From assembly GCF_001886815.1 (NCBI RefSeq), contig NZ_CP018099.1:1920501-1984500 (forward strand): DNA of 64,000 bases. The letters run 5' to 3'. Numbering within the stretch: the first letter of the stretch is position 1; each line of letters begins with the position of its first letter. This DNA is from Caldithrix abyssi DSM 13497. GTDB taxonomy: Bacteria > Calditrichota > Calditrichia > Calditrichales > Calditrichaceae. Position numbers and translations under genes: made by a program. This document shows positions 17,519 to 26,297 of this stretch, piece by piece. The notes beneath the pieces are model-generated. The model was not told the origin of the DNA, did no database searches, and saw only the letters and a list, made by a program, of their open reading frames with translations.

Positions 17519-18634
17519 ATGAAAGTGAATAAGCGAATGTTCCTTTTTGCGCTGCTTTTTATCTTGCCGTTTGTCTGGCAGTGTACAAAGGAAGACGCGT
17601 CGATGGCACGGAAAAGCGTTGTACGGGCTCCGGTGGATACCGTGGGGTTTGCCCGGTACGCCTGGCAGATGGATTCGTTAATGAAGCGAATTCACCGTCT
17701 GCAAAACAAGCAGCTGCTAAACGCCATCATTCAGGGAAAAATCACGCCTCAAAGCGAATTTAAAGTCGCTGTTTGCCCGCACGACGACTACGGTTATGTA
17801 GGCTATCTCTATCCGGCGGTGATGGAAGGCATTAAAGCTAAAACGGTGATCATCTTTGGCGTGGCGCACAAAGCGCGATTGTTAAATCTGGAAGATCAAA
17901 TTATTTTTGATACCTATCCCGCCTGGCATGGCATTTACGGTCCCATTAAAGTTTCCGATATCCGCGAAGAGATTATCCGCGCGTTGCCGGAAGGCGTGTA
18001 CCAGATTAACGATTCCATGCAAACCATCGAACACTCGGTGGAAGCGCTGTTGCCCTTTTTGCAGTACTACCGAAGGGATCGTGAATTTGTTTCTATTCTG
18101 GTTCCCTACATGTCGTTTGAACGCATGCAAAAAATTGCCAAACCGCTGGCCAGAGCCATTGCAAAGGTGATGAAAAGCCGCAACTGGCAGTGGGGCAAAG
18201 ACCTGGCGCTTCTCATTAGCACCGACGCCGTGCACTACGGCGACAAAGACTGGGGTGGGAAAAATTTTGCTTATTACGGAACCGATTCCGCCGGCTACCA
18301 AAAAGCCGTGCAACACGAGATGGAGATCATCAATAGCTGTTTAAACGGCCCGCTGCAAGAAGAAAAGATCAGACGCTTTATGGAATTTACCGTGCAGCCG
18401 GACGATTTTCGTAAATACAAATGGACCTGGTGCGGGCGGTACTCCGTGCCTATGGGACTGGAAACGGCCTATTGGCTGGCTCATGAATTTAAACAGGATT
18501 TGCAGGGCCGATTGATCGGCTACGCCACCAGCATCGATCATACGCCGTTGCCTGTAGAGGATTTGCGCATGGGCTTTACCGCGCCGGCCCACGTGCGTCA
18601 CTGGGTTGGTTACGCGGCTCTGGGATGGGAGTAA
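17519..18634 (+). CDS. Lipid-anchored MEMO (AmmeMemoRadiSam protein B) homologue
   Basis: MEMO-family fold related to extradiol dioxygenases. The 371-residue product has a hydrophobic N-terminus ending in FVWQC (Cys22), a probable lipoprotein signal with an unusual Gln before Cys. The first metal-site histidine is in VCPHDDYGYVGYLYP (family PHAGY). A second is in IFGVAHKARL (GPSH region), and a third block is LLISTDAVHYGDKDW, corresponding to the SSDxxHYG motif. The usual partners AMMECR1 and the radical SAM protein are not nearby. Upstream is 156 bp of AT/purine-rich DNA; downstream the sirtuin gene starts six bases after the stop. An extracytoplasmic MEMO is not the commonly described form. 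Confidence 0.82.
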   Translation: MKVNKRMFLFALLFILPFVWQCTKEDASMARKSVVRAPVDTVGFARYAWQMDSLMKRIHRLQNKQLLNAIIQGKITPQSEFKVAVCPHDDYGYVGYLYPAVMEGIKAKTVIIFGVAHKARLLNLEDQIIFDTYPAWHGIYGPIKVSDIREEIIRALPEGVYQINDSMQTIEHSVEALLPFLQYYRRDREFVSILVPYMSFERMQKIAKPLARAIAKVMKSRNWQWGKDLALLISTDAVHYGDKDWGGKNFAYYGTDSAGYQKAVQHEMEIINSCLNGPLQEEKIRRFMEFTVQPDDFRKYKWTWCGRYSVPMGLETAYWLAHEFKQDLQGRLIGYATSIDHTPLPVEDLRMGFTAPAHVRHWVGYAALGWE

Positions 18635-18640
18635 TTTAAG

Positions 18641-19462
18641 ATGGAACAGGCATTGCAGCGCGCCAGACAGGCCATTAACGAAGCGCAGGCGGTGGTCATT
18701 GCCGCCGGAGCCGGGATGGGCGTTGATTCCGGCCTGCCGGATTTCCGCGGCAACGAAGGCTTCTGGAACAACTACCCCGTTGCCCGGCGGCTGGGGCTTT
18801 CGTTTGCCGATCTGGCCAATCCGCGCTGGTTTACGGAAAATCCAGAATTGGCCTGGGCTTTTTATGGTCATCGCCTAAATCTTTACCGCCAGACCCAACC
18901 TCACGAGGGATTTGCTTTGCTGCTTGAGTATGGGAAGCGATTGCCCGGCGGCTACTTTGTATTTACCTCTAATGTGGATGGCCAGTTTCAAAAAGCCGGC
19001 TTTGACGAAGAGCGCACGGTGGAAGTGCACGGTTCCATTCACCATTTGCAATGTGTCCGTCCTTGTGGAACCGATATTTGGTCGGCCGAGGGCACGGAGG
19101 TAAATATCGACATGGAGCGCTTTCGCGCTTTGCCGCCGTTGCCACGCTGCCCGCATTGTGGCGCTCTGGCTCGACCGAATATATTGATGTTTAACGACTG
19201 GCAGTGGCTTTCGCGGCGTACAGACGCTCAGGAAAGTCGTTTTAAAAACTGGTTGAAAGAAATCGATAAAAAAAATTTTAAACTGGTGATTATTGAGATT
19301 GGCGCCGGCACGGCGGTGCCCACGGTGCGCATTACCTGCGAACGGCTGGCCCAATGGCATCAGGGCACGCTGATTCGCATCAATCCGCGGGAAAGCTGGG
19401 TACCGGAGGGGCATGTCGGGATAGAAGGCGGAGCATTGAAAACACTCCGGCAATTACTTTAA
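18641..19462 (+). CDS. SIR2 family NAD-dependent deacylase (sirtuin)
   Basis: NAD-dependent protein lysine deacylase of 273 residues, apparently cytosolic. The NAD loop is AGAGMGVDSGLPDFRGNEGF (usual GAGxSxxSGIPDFR). The catalytic block FTSNVDGQFQKAGF replaces the typical TQNID, and the catalytic histidine is in VEVHGSIHHLQC. Zinc ligands are probably the cysteines in QCVRPCG and RCPHCGAL. IEIGAGTAVPTVR gives the second NAD contact. The variant motifs place it in a bacterial subgroup distinct from CobB. It starts six bases after the MEMO lipoprotein gene and is probably cotranscribed. The targets are unknown. Confidence 0.92.
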   Translation: MEQALQRARQAINEAQAVVIAAGAGMGVDSGLPDFRGNEGFWNNYPVARRLGLSFADLANPRWFTENPELAWAFYGHRLNLYRQTQPHEGFALLLEYGKRLPGGYFVFTSNVDGQFQKAGFDEERTVEVHGSIHHLQCVRPCGTDIWSAEGTEVNIDMERFRALPPLPRCPHCGALARPNILMFNDWQWLSRRTDAQESRFKNWLKEIDKKNFKLVIIEIGAGTAVPTVRITCERLAQWHQGTLIRINPRESWVPEGHVGIEGGALKTLRQLL

Positions 19463-19513
19463 ATAAAAAACATGACCATTTAAGGGACGAAGTGGCGTAA
19501 GCAATCAATATCA

Positions 19514-20488
19514 TCAATAGCCGAATAGATCAATATAATTTTTTAACTTGTGGTTCAATCTTTGCTGCTCATTTACATTGAGCTCAAGCTTCCAGCGACC
19601 TTTATTTGATCTGGAAAGGTCTATTTTTAATAGATCATCCGTATAGTCCAGACCGCAGAATTTACAAACCTGGCGCATGGTCCTTTGCGGTTTTTCTACA
19701 AGCTGTTCCAGGCTGATTTCCAGAATGTTTTCAGCAGGAATTTTTTTCTTATTCTCAATAATCTTTGAAATGATCGAAATATAATAATCAATGCACTGAT
19801 CCAGGTCATTGGGCGTCCATTTCTGATTTAAAAACGAAACCACCACATCGCGTGGATCCCTTAAAACATGAATGAATTTGATCTCAGGAAGCATCGTAAA
19901 AAGTTCGGGGGCAAATAAGATGGACCAGGTATTATCTTCAACAAAATGCGTTTTGTTATGAGCCTTCAAAAAACTTTGATAAAGATTTTGAATAAAACGA
20001 CCAAATATGTTTGCCAGATTTTTCTCATAACTTACAAAGCGCATTTGATTGTTTTTGTTGAAGGGCGCTGCTCCGGGCCAGGTTGCCCTGTATTTAAAAT
20101 CGATCAGCTGCTGAATCAGTTTCTCAACCATTTCGAAATAATCCGGAAACCACTTGCTTAATTCCCAGGCATAATAGGCGGGAGGCGTTATATTAAGACC
20201 ATGGCGGTTTAACCATTTGATCAATTGACCAAGCTGGAAGCGCCAAAATTTTCTTTTCCCGATTAATTTTAAAAAATTCTCAAGTTCATTAATCTTATAA
20301 TCAACCACGTAAGGCGACCATGTGAAACGTAAAGTGTTAAAGGTATCTACAAGACCTTTAGGATCAATAGTAAAGCGATGTTCAAATGGGAGAGTTCCTA
20401 CATCGGGATGTTTACTTAAAATATCTTTTGTGATATTGGTGCCGGAACGTCCGGTACCGCTAATTGAAATGAATCGATAATTTTTCAT
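19514..20488 (-). CDS. Sulfotransferase family protein
   Basis: PAPS-dependent sulfotransferase-like protein of 324 residues. The 5'-phosphosulfate loop SGTGRSGTNITKDIL lies at the N-terminus, and the 3'-phosphate motif FIHVLRDPRDVVVSFLNQ near residue 200 contains the conserved Arg and Ser. EDNTWSILFAPELF precedes it. The ATG at 20488 is preferred. A GTG at 20497, adjacent to the stop of the upstream gene, is the alternative and adds three residues. It follows the PIG-L gene directly and forms a two-gene leftward unit bordering the glycan operon, so the likely acceptor is a surface glycan. That link is inferred from position. Confidence 0.87.
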   Translation of the reverse strand: MKNYRFISISGTGRSGTNITKDILSKHPDVGTLPFEHRFTIDPKGLVDTFNTLRFTWSPYVVDYKINELENFLKLIGKRKFWRFQLGQLIKWLNRHGLNITPPAYYAWELSKWFPDYFEMVEKLIQQLIDFKYRATWPGAAPFNKNNQMRFVSYEKNLANIFGRFIQNLYQSFLKAHNKTHFVEDNTWSILFAPELFTMLPEIKFIHVLRDPRDVVVSFLNQKWTPNDLDQCIDYYISIISKIIENKKKIPAENILEISLEQLVEKPQRTMRQVCKFCGLDYTDDLLKIDLSRSNKGRWKLELNVNEQQRLNHKLKNYIDLFGY

Positions 20489-20497
20489 AGATGACAC

Positions 20498-21130
20498 TTA
20501 CCTGAGTATCCACCGGATGACTTCGAACGCTTCTGCGTACTCTTCAGAAATTTGTAAGCCACGGTAGGTTGCTAAACCTTTGATTAACTTTTCCCGGGCA
20601 TAAAAACGATGCGACTGTGATTCATACTTATCCATGGCCCGAATTTTAGCCAGAATATTCTCCTCATTCACAACAGAAAAAAGGGCAGAGCTAAAAGAAA
20701 AGTTATTCCACATAAATTCGTAACCCAAGATCGACGTCTTCTTAAAAGCCCTGATAGCTTCCTCATAAATGGTTTTATGATCCTGGTGAATATCAAATGA
20801 AGAAGGAACAAAAACCAGGTCAGGTTTCAGCTCACGGTTTAATTTAACCAGGTCTTCCAGGATGGGCTGGCGATATTGAGGAAAATGACGAACCGGATAG
20901 TTCTTAATGATTAAATTCTCTTCTTTGATGCCCAGTTCATTGGTTGCTTTTTTGACCTCAATTGAAAGAATGTTGCGAGGAAATCCTTCTGGCACGGATT
21001 CTTCACACGTAGAAAAGGCAACATAAATAACTTCTTTTCCTTCATTAATGAACTTATTCAATGTTGCGCCGCAACCTAATTCGCCGTCATCTGTATGGGG
21101 AGAAAGAACCAGAATCCTATTTTTATCCAT
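20498..21130 (-). CDS. PIG-L/LmbE family deacetylase
   Basis: Zinc-dependent N-acetyl-sugar deacetylase family protein of 210 residues. The zinc/catalytic signature is LVLSPHTDDGELGCGATL (His, Asp, Asp) at residues 7-24, with the third histidine in PSSFDIHQDHKTIYEEA. The second half contains NNFSFSSALF and a helical tail. It is divergent from the glycan operon across 226 bp and pairs with a sulfotransferase, which is typical of surface-polysaccharide loci. It could be confused with BshB (bshA is also in the window), but the PHTDDGE motif and position favour a glycan role. Confidence 0.9.
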   Translation of the reverse strand: MDKNRILVLSPHTDDGELGCGATLNKFINEGKEVIYVAFSTCEESVPEGFPRNILSIEVKKATNELGIKEENLIIKNYPVRHFPQYRQPILEDLVKLNRELKPDLVFVPSSFDIHQDHKTIYEEAIRAFKKTSILGYEFMWNNFSFSSALFSVVNEENILAKIRAMDKYESQSHRFYAREKLIKGLATYRGLQISEEYAEAFEVIRWILR

Positions 21131-21294
21131 AAAGTTTTCCTTTGTTTAAATACCAATCCCAAAATGTAAATAACTTGTGGCAAATCTACTAAATTTTTGT
21201 TTTACAATTCAAATATTAATAAATAGCTGCAAAATGATTCGCTTTAAGTAAGAGAGATAATTTCATTTTTAATCTTCAAGGCGCGATTTTTCAT

Positions 21295-21325
21295 TTGAAA
21301 TTATTGAACAAAATGTGTATATTTT
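21295..21325 (+). promoter_or_regulatory. Candidate promoter of the glycan operon (TTG-N20-TATATTTT)
   Basis: TTTG (21294-21297) is followed after 20 bases by TATATTTT (21318-21325), one mismatch from TAnnTTTG, 31 bases before the ATG of the winged-helix gene. The spacing equals that at yggS and panD. The motif is visible; promoter function is inferred. Confidence 0.35.
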
Positions 21326-21356
21326 TTGAGCAAAAAAAATACTCGAAAAAGGTTTT

Positions 21357-21896
21357 ATGTTAAAATCCTTAATCACATCGGATACGCGGATTAAGCTATT
21401 GATGCGTTTTTTCTTAAACCCTTCTATGAGCGGTTACCTGCGACAATTAGCCAGCGAGTTTGGAGAATCTACCAATGGCATTAGAAAAGAACTTAATAAA
21501 TTAACGGAAGCTAAAATTTTAAAGGCCGTTAAAAAAGGTAGAAATATTATTTATCAGGCCAACACAGAACATCCCCTGTTTGAAGATATTCACAATATTG
21601 TTATGAAATCGATCGGTATCGATAAAGTAGCCACCAATATCATTCAGAAGCTGGGTAAGGTGAAATATGCATTTATTCGCGGCGATTATGCGGTCGGTAA
21701 AGATACGGGGTTAATCGATCTGGTGGTGGTGGGAGATGAAATTAATTTTTCTGAGCTGGAACGCGTAAGAAAAAAAACAGAAACCTTGATTGAAAGAAAG
21801 ATTAATGTGCTTGTTTTAACGGATGAAGAATATCTTAAGCTAAAAGAAACATTTGCCAGCGAACCTATTTTGGTTTTATTAGAAGGAGAAGCTTAA
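21357..21896 (+). CDS. Winged-helix regulator with nucleotidyltransferase-like domain
   Basis: A 179-residue protein. Residues 1-75 form an ArsR/MarR-like winged helix (RIKLLMRFFLNPSMSGYLRQ, then ESTNGIRKELNKLTEAKIL and a basic wing). Residues 85-175 resemble a minimal nucleotidyltransferase fold (KVKYAFIRGDYAVGKDTGLIDLVVVGDE). The catalytic GS-x-DxD pattern is reduced here to RGDYAVGKDTGLID, so activity is doubtful. Genes of this architecture are often first in polysaccharide loci of FCB bacteria. It is first in the rightward operon, and its stop overlaps the next ATG (TAATG). A regulator of this cluster is the simplest reading. Confidence 0.75.
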   Translation: MLKSLITSDTRIKLLMRFFLNPSMSGYLRQLASEFGESTNGIRKELNKLTEAKILKAVKKGRNIIYQANTEHPLFEDIHNIVMKSIGIDKVATNIIQKLGKVKYAFIRGDYAVGKDTGLIDLVVVGDEINFSELERVRKKTETLIERKINVLVLTDEEYLKLKETFASEPILVLLEGEA

Positions 21897-23110
21897 TGCG
21901 AATCGGCATGATACTTGACAGGGAGTTCCCGCCGGATCATCGTGTGGAAAAGGAAGCAAAGAGCTTAATTAAGAATGGCCATGAAGTACATCTATTTTGT
22001 TTTAATCATGGTCATTTAAAAAGTGAAGAGACCATAAACGGGATTAAAGTTCATAGATTTTTTATGTCCCGCCAATTATTCAAAAAATTGTATGCCTTAA
22101 TTAATGTTTTTCCTTTGTACAATATGTTCTGGAAAAGAAGATTAATGGGCCAGATCAAAAAATACAACATTCAGGCCTTACATGTTCATGATCTTCCATT
22201 GAGCCATATTGCCTGGCAGTTAAGTAAAAAGTTCGGAATTCCCCTGGTTCTGGATATGCATGAAGACTACGCCGACTGGATCGAACAAACGCCTCATTAC
22301 AATACTTTAGTGGGTAGAATCGTCAAAAAATTAAGTCGGTGGAAATCGTACGAAAAAAAACACTTACAGCTTGCCGATTACGTGATAGGCGTCTCTCCTG
22401 TCCTCATCGATAAAATGGTTAAGCAGTATCGCGTTTCAAGAGACAAGATTATTTTTGTTCCCAATACACCAGAGCCCGACTTTATGACCCCCGATAAAAT
22501 AGATGAGGACATAAAAAAACAATTAACAGGGCGATTTAATGTGATTTATGTGGGAGGGATTTCTTATTTACGCGGTTTACAAAAGGTGATACCCCACATG
22601 CGTGAAGTTGAAAAGCGAATACCCGAAATTCAATTTATTATTGTAGGAGATGGTACGTATTTGCCCGAGCTGAAGAAGCTAACGAAAGAATTAAATCTTG
22701 ATCATATTGTGTATTTTGCAGGCTGGGAAACCGTGGAGCGAATCGCCGCCTATATCAAATTGTCTCATGTCGGTATTTATCCGTCGCTTAGATATAAAGG
22801 AGTTGATGACAAGGTGCCAACAAAGGTCTTTCAATACTGGGCGCTTGGTAAACCGGTTATCGCGCCCGATTTTATTTTGCCCCGTACGATGATTGCAAAG
22901 CATCAATCCGGCTTTACCATAGATTTTGAAAAGGAAGGCGAAAAGTTGGTGGACCTCGTTGAAAAGCTTTACCGTGATGAAAAACTACGAGAAACAATGG
23001 GAGAAAATGGGCGGCGAGCCATTGAAGAAGAGTGGAACTGGGAAAAAACGGTTCAGCCGCTTATTGATTTGTACGATCATCTGTCAAAGAAGCGGGAGGA
23101 AAAACATTGA
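21896..23110 (+). CDS. Glycosyltransferase family 4
   Basis: A 404-residue GT-B transferase of the GT4/GT1 superfamily. The N-terminal domain starts GMILDREFPPDHRVEKEA, with VHDLPLSHIAW and LDMHEDYADWIEQT in the acceptor half. The donor half has NVIYVGGISYLRGL, QFIIVGDGTYLPELKKL and VPTKVFQYWALGKPVIAPDF, which carries the Glu/Lys donor-binding region in a degenerate form (no EX7E is obvious). There are no transmembrane segments, so it is cytosolic or peripheral. The ATG overlaps the regulator stop; the TGA stop overlaps the TTG of the dehydratase. It probably adds a sugar to the glycan or lipid carrier made by this cluster. Confidence 0.9.
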   Translation: MRIGMILDREFPPDHRVEKEAKSLIKNGHEVHLFCFNHGHLKSEETINGIKVHRFFMSRQLFKKLYALINVFPLYNMFWKRRLMGQIKKYNIQALHVHDLPLSHIAWQLSKKFGIPLVLDMHEDYADWIEQTPHYNTLVGRIVKKLSRWKSYEKKHLQLADYVIGVSPVLIDKMVKQYRVSRDKIIFVPNTPEPDFMTPDKIDEDIKKQLTGRFNVIYVGGISYLRGLQKVIPHMREVEKRIPEIQFIIVGDGTYLPELKKLTKELNLDHIVYFAGWETVERIAAYIKLSHVGIYPSLRYKGVDDKVPTKVFQYWALGKPVIAPDFILPRTMIAKHQSGFTIDFEKEGEKLVDLVEKLYRDEKLRETMGENGRRAIEEEWNWEKTVQPLIDLYDHLSKKREEKH

Positions 23111-24099
23111 AAATAGAAGGAAAAACGGTGCTGGTAACCGGCGCCGACGGATTCATCGGTTCGCACCTGACGGAACTGTTGTTGAGCAAAGGCTGCCGGG
23201 TACGGGCGTTGTCCTATTACAATTCGTTTAACTACTGGGGCTGGCTGGAAGAGATTCCCCAATCGGAAAGTCTGGAAGTCGTTAGCGGCGATATTCGCGA
23301 TCCGCATTTTGTGGATGAACTGGTCCAAGGGGTGGATGTGGTCTTTCATCTGGCGGCGCTGATTGCCATTCCCTTTTCTTACCGTGCGCCGGATAGTTAC
23401 ATCGATACCAATATCAAAGGTACGTTGAATGTGTGTCAGGCGGCGTTGCGCCACCAGGTGCAGAAGGTCATTCACACTTCCACCAGCGAGGTTTACGGCA
23501 CGGCGCAATACGTTCCAATCGATGAAAAACATCCATTACAGCCCCAATCGCCTTACAGCGCCAGTAAAATTGGCGCCGATTCCATTGCCATGAGCTTTTA
23601 TTACAGCTTTCAACTGCCGTTAACCATCGCCCGGCCGTTTAATACCTACGGTCCGCGGCAGTCGGCGCGAGCGGTCATTCCCACGATTATTACGCAATTG
23701 GCAGCCGGCGCTAAAGAGATCAAGCTGGGCGATTTGCGGCCCACGCGCGATTTTAATTTTGTGAAAGATACCTGCAAAGGGATGATTCTGCTGGCCGAAG
23801 GCGAAAATACCGATGGCGAAGTGTTTAATATCGGGTCGGATGCGGAAATTTCCATTGGCGAACTGGCGCAAAAGATTATGGACTTAATGGGCGTAAAAGC
23901 GAATATTGTGTCTGAAACGCAGCGTTTGCGACCAAAAGATTCGGAGGTGCTGCGTTTGCGTTGTAACAATCAAAAAATCAGGCAGGCGGTACAATTTAAG
24001 CCGGATTTTACCCTGGACGAAGGATTGAAGATTACCATCGACTGGTTTACGAAAAAGGAAAATTTAGCAAAATACAAGAGCGATATTTACAATGTTTGA
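23107..24099 (+). CDS. legB: LegB-like NAD-dependent sugar-nucleotide 4,6-dehydratase
   Basis: Extended SDR enzyme of 330 residues. The NAD motif is TVLVTGADGFIGSHLTELL. The active site has STSEVYG (Ser) and SPYSASKIGADSIAMS (Tyr-x3-Lys), and the substrate loop is RPFNTYGPRQSARAVIPTII. The YYNSFNYWGWL segment after the first Rossmann repeat is typical of LegB, which makes a 4-keto-6-deoxy sugar from a nucleotide-linked GlcNAc. The start is TTG with GGGAGG six bases upstream, and its TTGA overlaps the previous stop. The aminotransferase that would act next is the following gene. It is much GC-richer than the genes after it. A GDP-mannose 4,6-dehydratase-like activity is the alternative. Confidence 0.88.
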   Translation: MKIEGKTVLVTGADGFIGSHLTELLLSKGCRVRALSYYNSFNYWGWLEEIPQSESLEVVSGDIRDPHFVDELVQGVDVVFHLAALIAIPFSYRAPDSYIDTNIKGTLNVCQAALRHQVQKVIHTSTSEVYGTAQYVPIDEKHPLQPQSPYSASKIGADSIAMSFYYSFQLPLTIARPFNTYGPRQSARAVIPTIITQLAAGAKEIKLGDLRPTRDFNFVKDTCKGMILLAEGENTDGEVFNIGSDAEISIGELAQKIMDLMGVKANIVSETQRLRPKDSEVLRLRCNNQKIRQAVQFKPDFTLDEGLKITIDWFTKKENLAKYKSDIYNV

Positions 24100-24121
24100 A
24101 GAGATTATTTAAGGGAAAAAT

Positions 24122-25288
24122 ATGATACCATTATCTATTCCTGAAATTAGTGGAAATGAGTGGAAATATGTTAAGGAATGTCTTGACACCGGATGGGTTT
24201 CGTCGGTGGGAGAGTTTGTAGAAAGATTTGAAAAAGAAATAAGTACGTACACTGGTGCTAGGTACGCTATTGCTTGTGTCAATGGAACAGCAGCATTACA
24301 TATCTCTTTAATTGTTGCCGGTGTACAGGCTGATGATGAGGTGCTGGTCCCAACTTTGACTTTTATTGCTCCAATTAATGCTGTTCGATATGTGGGGGCC
24401 TATCCCGTTTTTTTTGATTGTGATGATTACTATAATATTGATATTGAAAAAATAGAAGATTTTTTGAAAAGCAATACGTATCGCAAAAACGGCTTTACCT
24501 ATAATAAAACAAGTAAAAGGCGAATACGAGCCATATTACCGGTTCACGTTTTTGGTAATGCTGTGCAAATGGAAGAATTGTTGAACGTTGCCTCGGAATA
24601 TAACCTGAAAATAATTGAAGATGCCACGGAAAGTTTAGGAACTGTTTATTCGTCTGGAAATCTGGCTGGAAAGCACTGCGGAACTATAGGAGACCTCGGA
24701 TGCCTGTCATTTAATGGTAATAAAATTATTACAACTGGTGGCGGAGGAATGATTTTAACCAATAATGAGGCCTATGCGCAAAAAGCAAAATATCTAACGA
24801 CTCAGGCTAAGGATGATGCTTTACAATATATTCATCATGAAATTGGCTATAATTATCGATTGACAAACATACAGGCAGCGGTGGGTGTTGCCCAATTAGA
24901 ACAACTTCCAAAGTTTCTTGAGATAAAAAAACAGAACTATGAAATGTACCAAAAGGGATTGGCAGAAGTGCGTGGTTTGCGTTTGGCATCGCCTCCGCAG
25001 TATGCTTTGAACAATCTCTGGTTGTACGCCTTGCAGATCGATGATAAACGTTACGGTTTAACTAAGATGGAGCTCATCGAACGGTTGAACGCTAACGGCA
25101 TTCAGGCCCGTCCGGTTTGGTATTTAAATCACTGGCAAAAGCCTTTTAAAGCTTTTCAAGCTTATCGAATCGAAAAAGCCATCCAACTATTTGATTCTAC
25201 AATCAATATTCCGAGTTCGGTGAATTTAAAGAAAACGGAAATCGAGAAAATTGTCGAGGTATTAAGAAGAGAATCATCCAATGCTTGA
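24122..25288 (+). CDS. legC: LegC-like PLP-dependent sugar aminotransferase
   Basis: DegT/DnrJ/EryC1 family aminotransferase of 388 residues. The opening IPLSIPEISGNEWKYVKECL and DTGWVSSVGEFVERFE match the LegC subfamily. PLP-site parts are ACVNGTAALH, ILPVHVFGN, IIEDATESLGTVY and CLSFNGNKIITTGGGGMIL, with the internal aldimine Lys in GNK. It would convert the 4-keto sugar of LegB to a 4-amino sugar. The gene is AT-rich at its 5' end (18 of 60 G+C at 24121-24180) and richer near the 3' end (26 of 60 at 25021-25080). It overlaps the next gene by 8 bp. Confidence 0.9.
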   Translation: MIPLSIPEISGNEWKYVKECLDTGWVSSVGEFVERFEKEISTYTGARYAIACVNGTAALHISLIVAGVQADDEVLVPTLTFIAPINAVRYVGAYPVFFDCDDYYNIDIEKIEDFLKSNTYRKNGFTYNKTSKRRIRAILPVHVFGNAVQMEELLNVASEYNLKIIEDATESLGTVYSSGNLAGKHCGTIGDLGCLSFNGNKIITTGGGGMILTNNEAYAQKAKYLTTQAKDDALQYIHHEIGYNYRLTNIQAAVGVAQLEQLPKFLEIKKQNYEMYQKGLAEVRGLRLASPPQYALNNLWLYALQIDDKRYGLTKMELIERLNANGIQARPVWYLNHWQKPFKAFQAYRIEKAIQLFDSTINIPSSVNLKKTEIEKIVEVLRRESSNA

Positions 25289-26297
25289 AAATGATATTTA
25301 TTATTTGATTGATTATGCAAATCTCTATTTAAAATCAGATGAAGAAATATTTGATTTTGAATACATCCAAGGCGGAAAAATATTAAAAAATATTGCTATT
25401 AAACGCCCGATCCCGCAGTTTGGAACAATTAAATGTAATGAAGAATTTTATGATCTGGAAAGTCCGTACGGATATGGAGGATTTTGGAGCAATACCCAGG
25501 ATGCTGATTTTATCGGTCAGGCATTAAAGGAATACGAAAAAAAATGTGAGCAGAACAGAATTGTTGCTGAATTTTATCGCTTTAATCCTTTCAATGATTT
25601 TCCACTTAATTTTGGCCAGTATTTCGATTTTTTAATTCGTGATAGAGAGACCGTTTATGTTCAATTAGACAAACCCTATGAAACGATCTATAAAGAATAT
25701 CATCCCTCTTTGCGTAGGAATTTAAGGAAAGCAGAAAAGAATAATTTACACTTTTCAATGCTAAACCCTACTCTTGATAATATTCGATATTTCCAGGAAC
25801 TTTACTATAAAACTATGAAAAAGAACAGAGCGGAATCTTTCTATTTTTTCCCAAAGACGTACTTCGAAAATCTATTTAAATTGAAAAATGCAAAACTGTT
25901 TGGAATTCTTTATGAAGACAAAATAATAAATATGGTTGTTGTACTGGAATCGGCGCCGATTTGTTATTACCATTTAGGCGCATCGATTCCTGAGTATTAC
26001 GCTTTAAATGGCAATCCATTTTTATTCGATCAACTGATTCAATATTACAGAAGTAGATTCTCGATATTTTACCTGGGTGGAGGAGCAACTTCTGCAGAAA
26101 ATGACTCTTTATTACGCTTCAAGCGCAAGTTTTCACCTACAACGAAGCCTTTTTATATTGCCGGGAAAATATTTAATAAAGAAAAATATCAAGAATTTGT
26201 GAAAATGGCAGAAAAGAAATGTCCCGATCTGAAATCCATTAAATATTTTTTAAAATATCGACTTTGCCAGAACAATGAACCGGAGGAGAAAATTTGA
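25281..26297 (+). CDS. FemAB/GNAT-fold acyltransferase-like protein
   Basis: A 338-residue protein with the tandem-GNAT layout of FemAB-like (acetyltransferase 6) enzymes. YHPSLRRNLRKAEKNNLHF near residue 150 is the helix typical of the family. Downstream are FGILYEDKIINMVVVLES, YYHLGASIPEY and the C-terminal LLRFKRKFSPTTKPFYI. It probably transfers an acyl or aminoacyl group. Next to LegB/LegC it may N-acylate the new 4-amino group, in place of a typical LegH; this is inferred from position. It overlaps legC by 8 bp and its TGA overlaps the TTG of the next gene. Very AT-rich. Confidence 0.8.
   Translation: MLENDIYYLIDYANLYLKSDEEIFDFEYIQGGKILKNIAIKRPIPQFGTIKCNEEFYDLESPYGYGGFWSNTQDADFIGQALKEYEKKCEQNRIVAEFYRFNPFNDFPLNFGQYFDFLIRDRETVYVQLDKPYETIYKEYHPSLRRNLRKAEKNNLHFSMLNPTLDNIRYFQELYYKTMKKNRAESFYFFPKTYFENLFKLKNAKLFGILYEDKIINMVVVLESAPICYYHLGASIPEYYALNGNPFLFDQLIQYYRSRFSIFYLGGGATSAENDSLLRFKRKFSPTTKPFYIAGKIFNKEKYQEFVKMAEKKCPDLKSIKYFLKYRLCQNNEPEEKI

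Noticed and set aside
20498-21130. PIG-L gene as bshB of bacillithiol synthesis
   Set aside because: The motif and pairing with a sulfotransferase beside the glycan operon fit polysaccharide loci better; bshA is 16 kb away.
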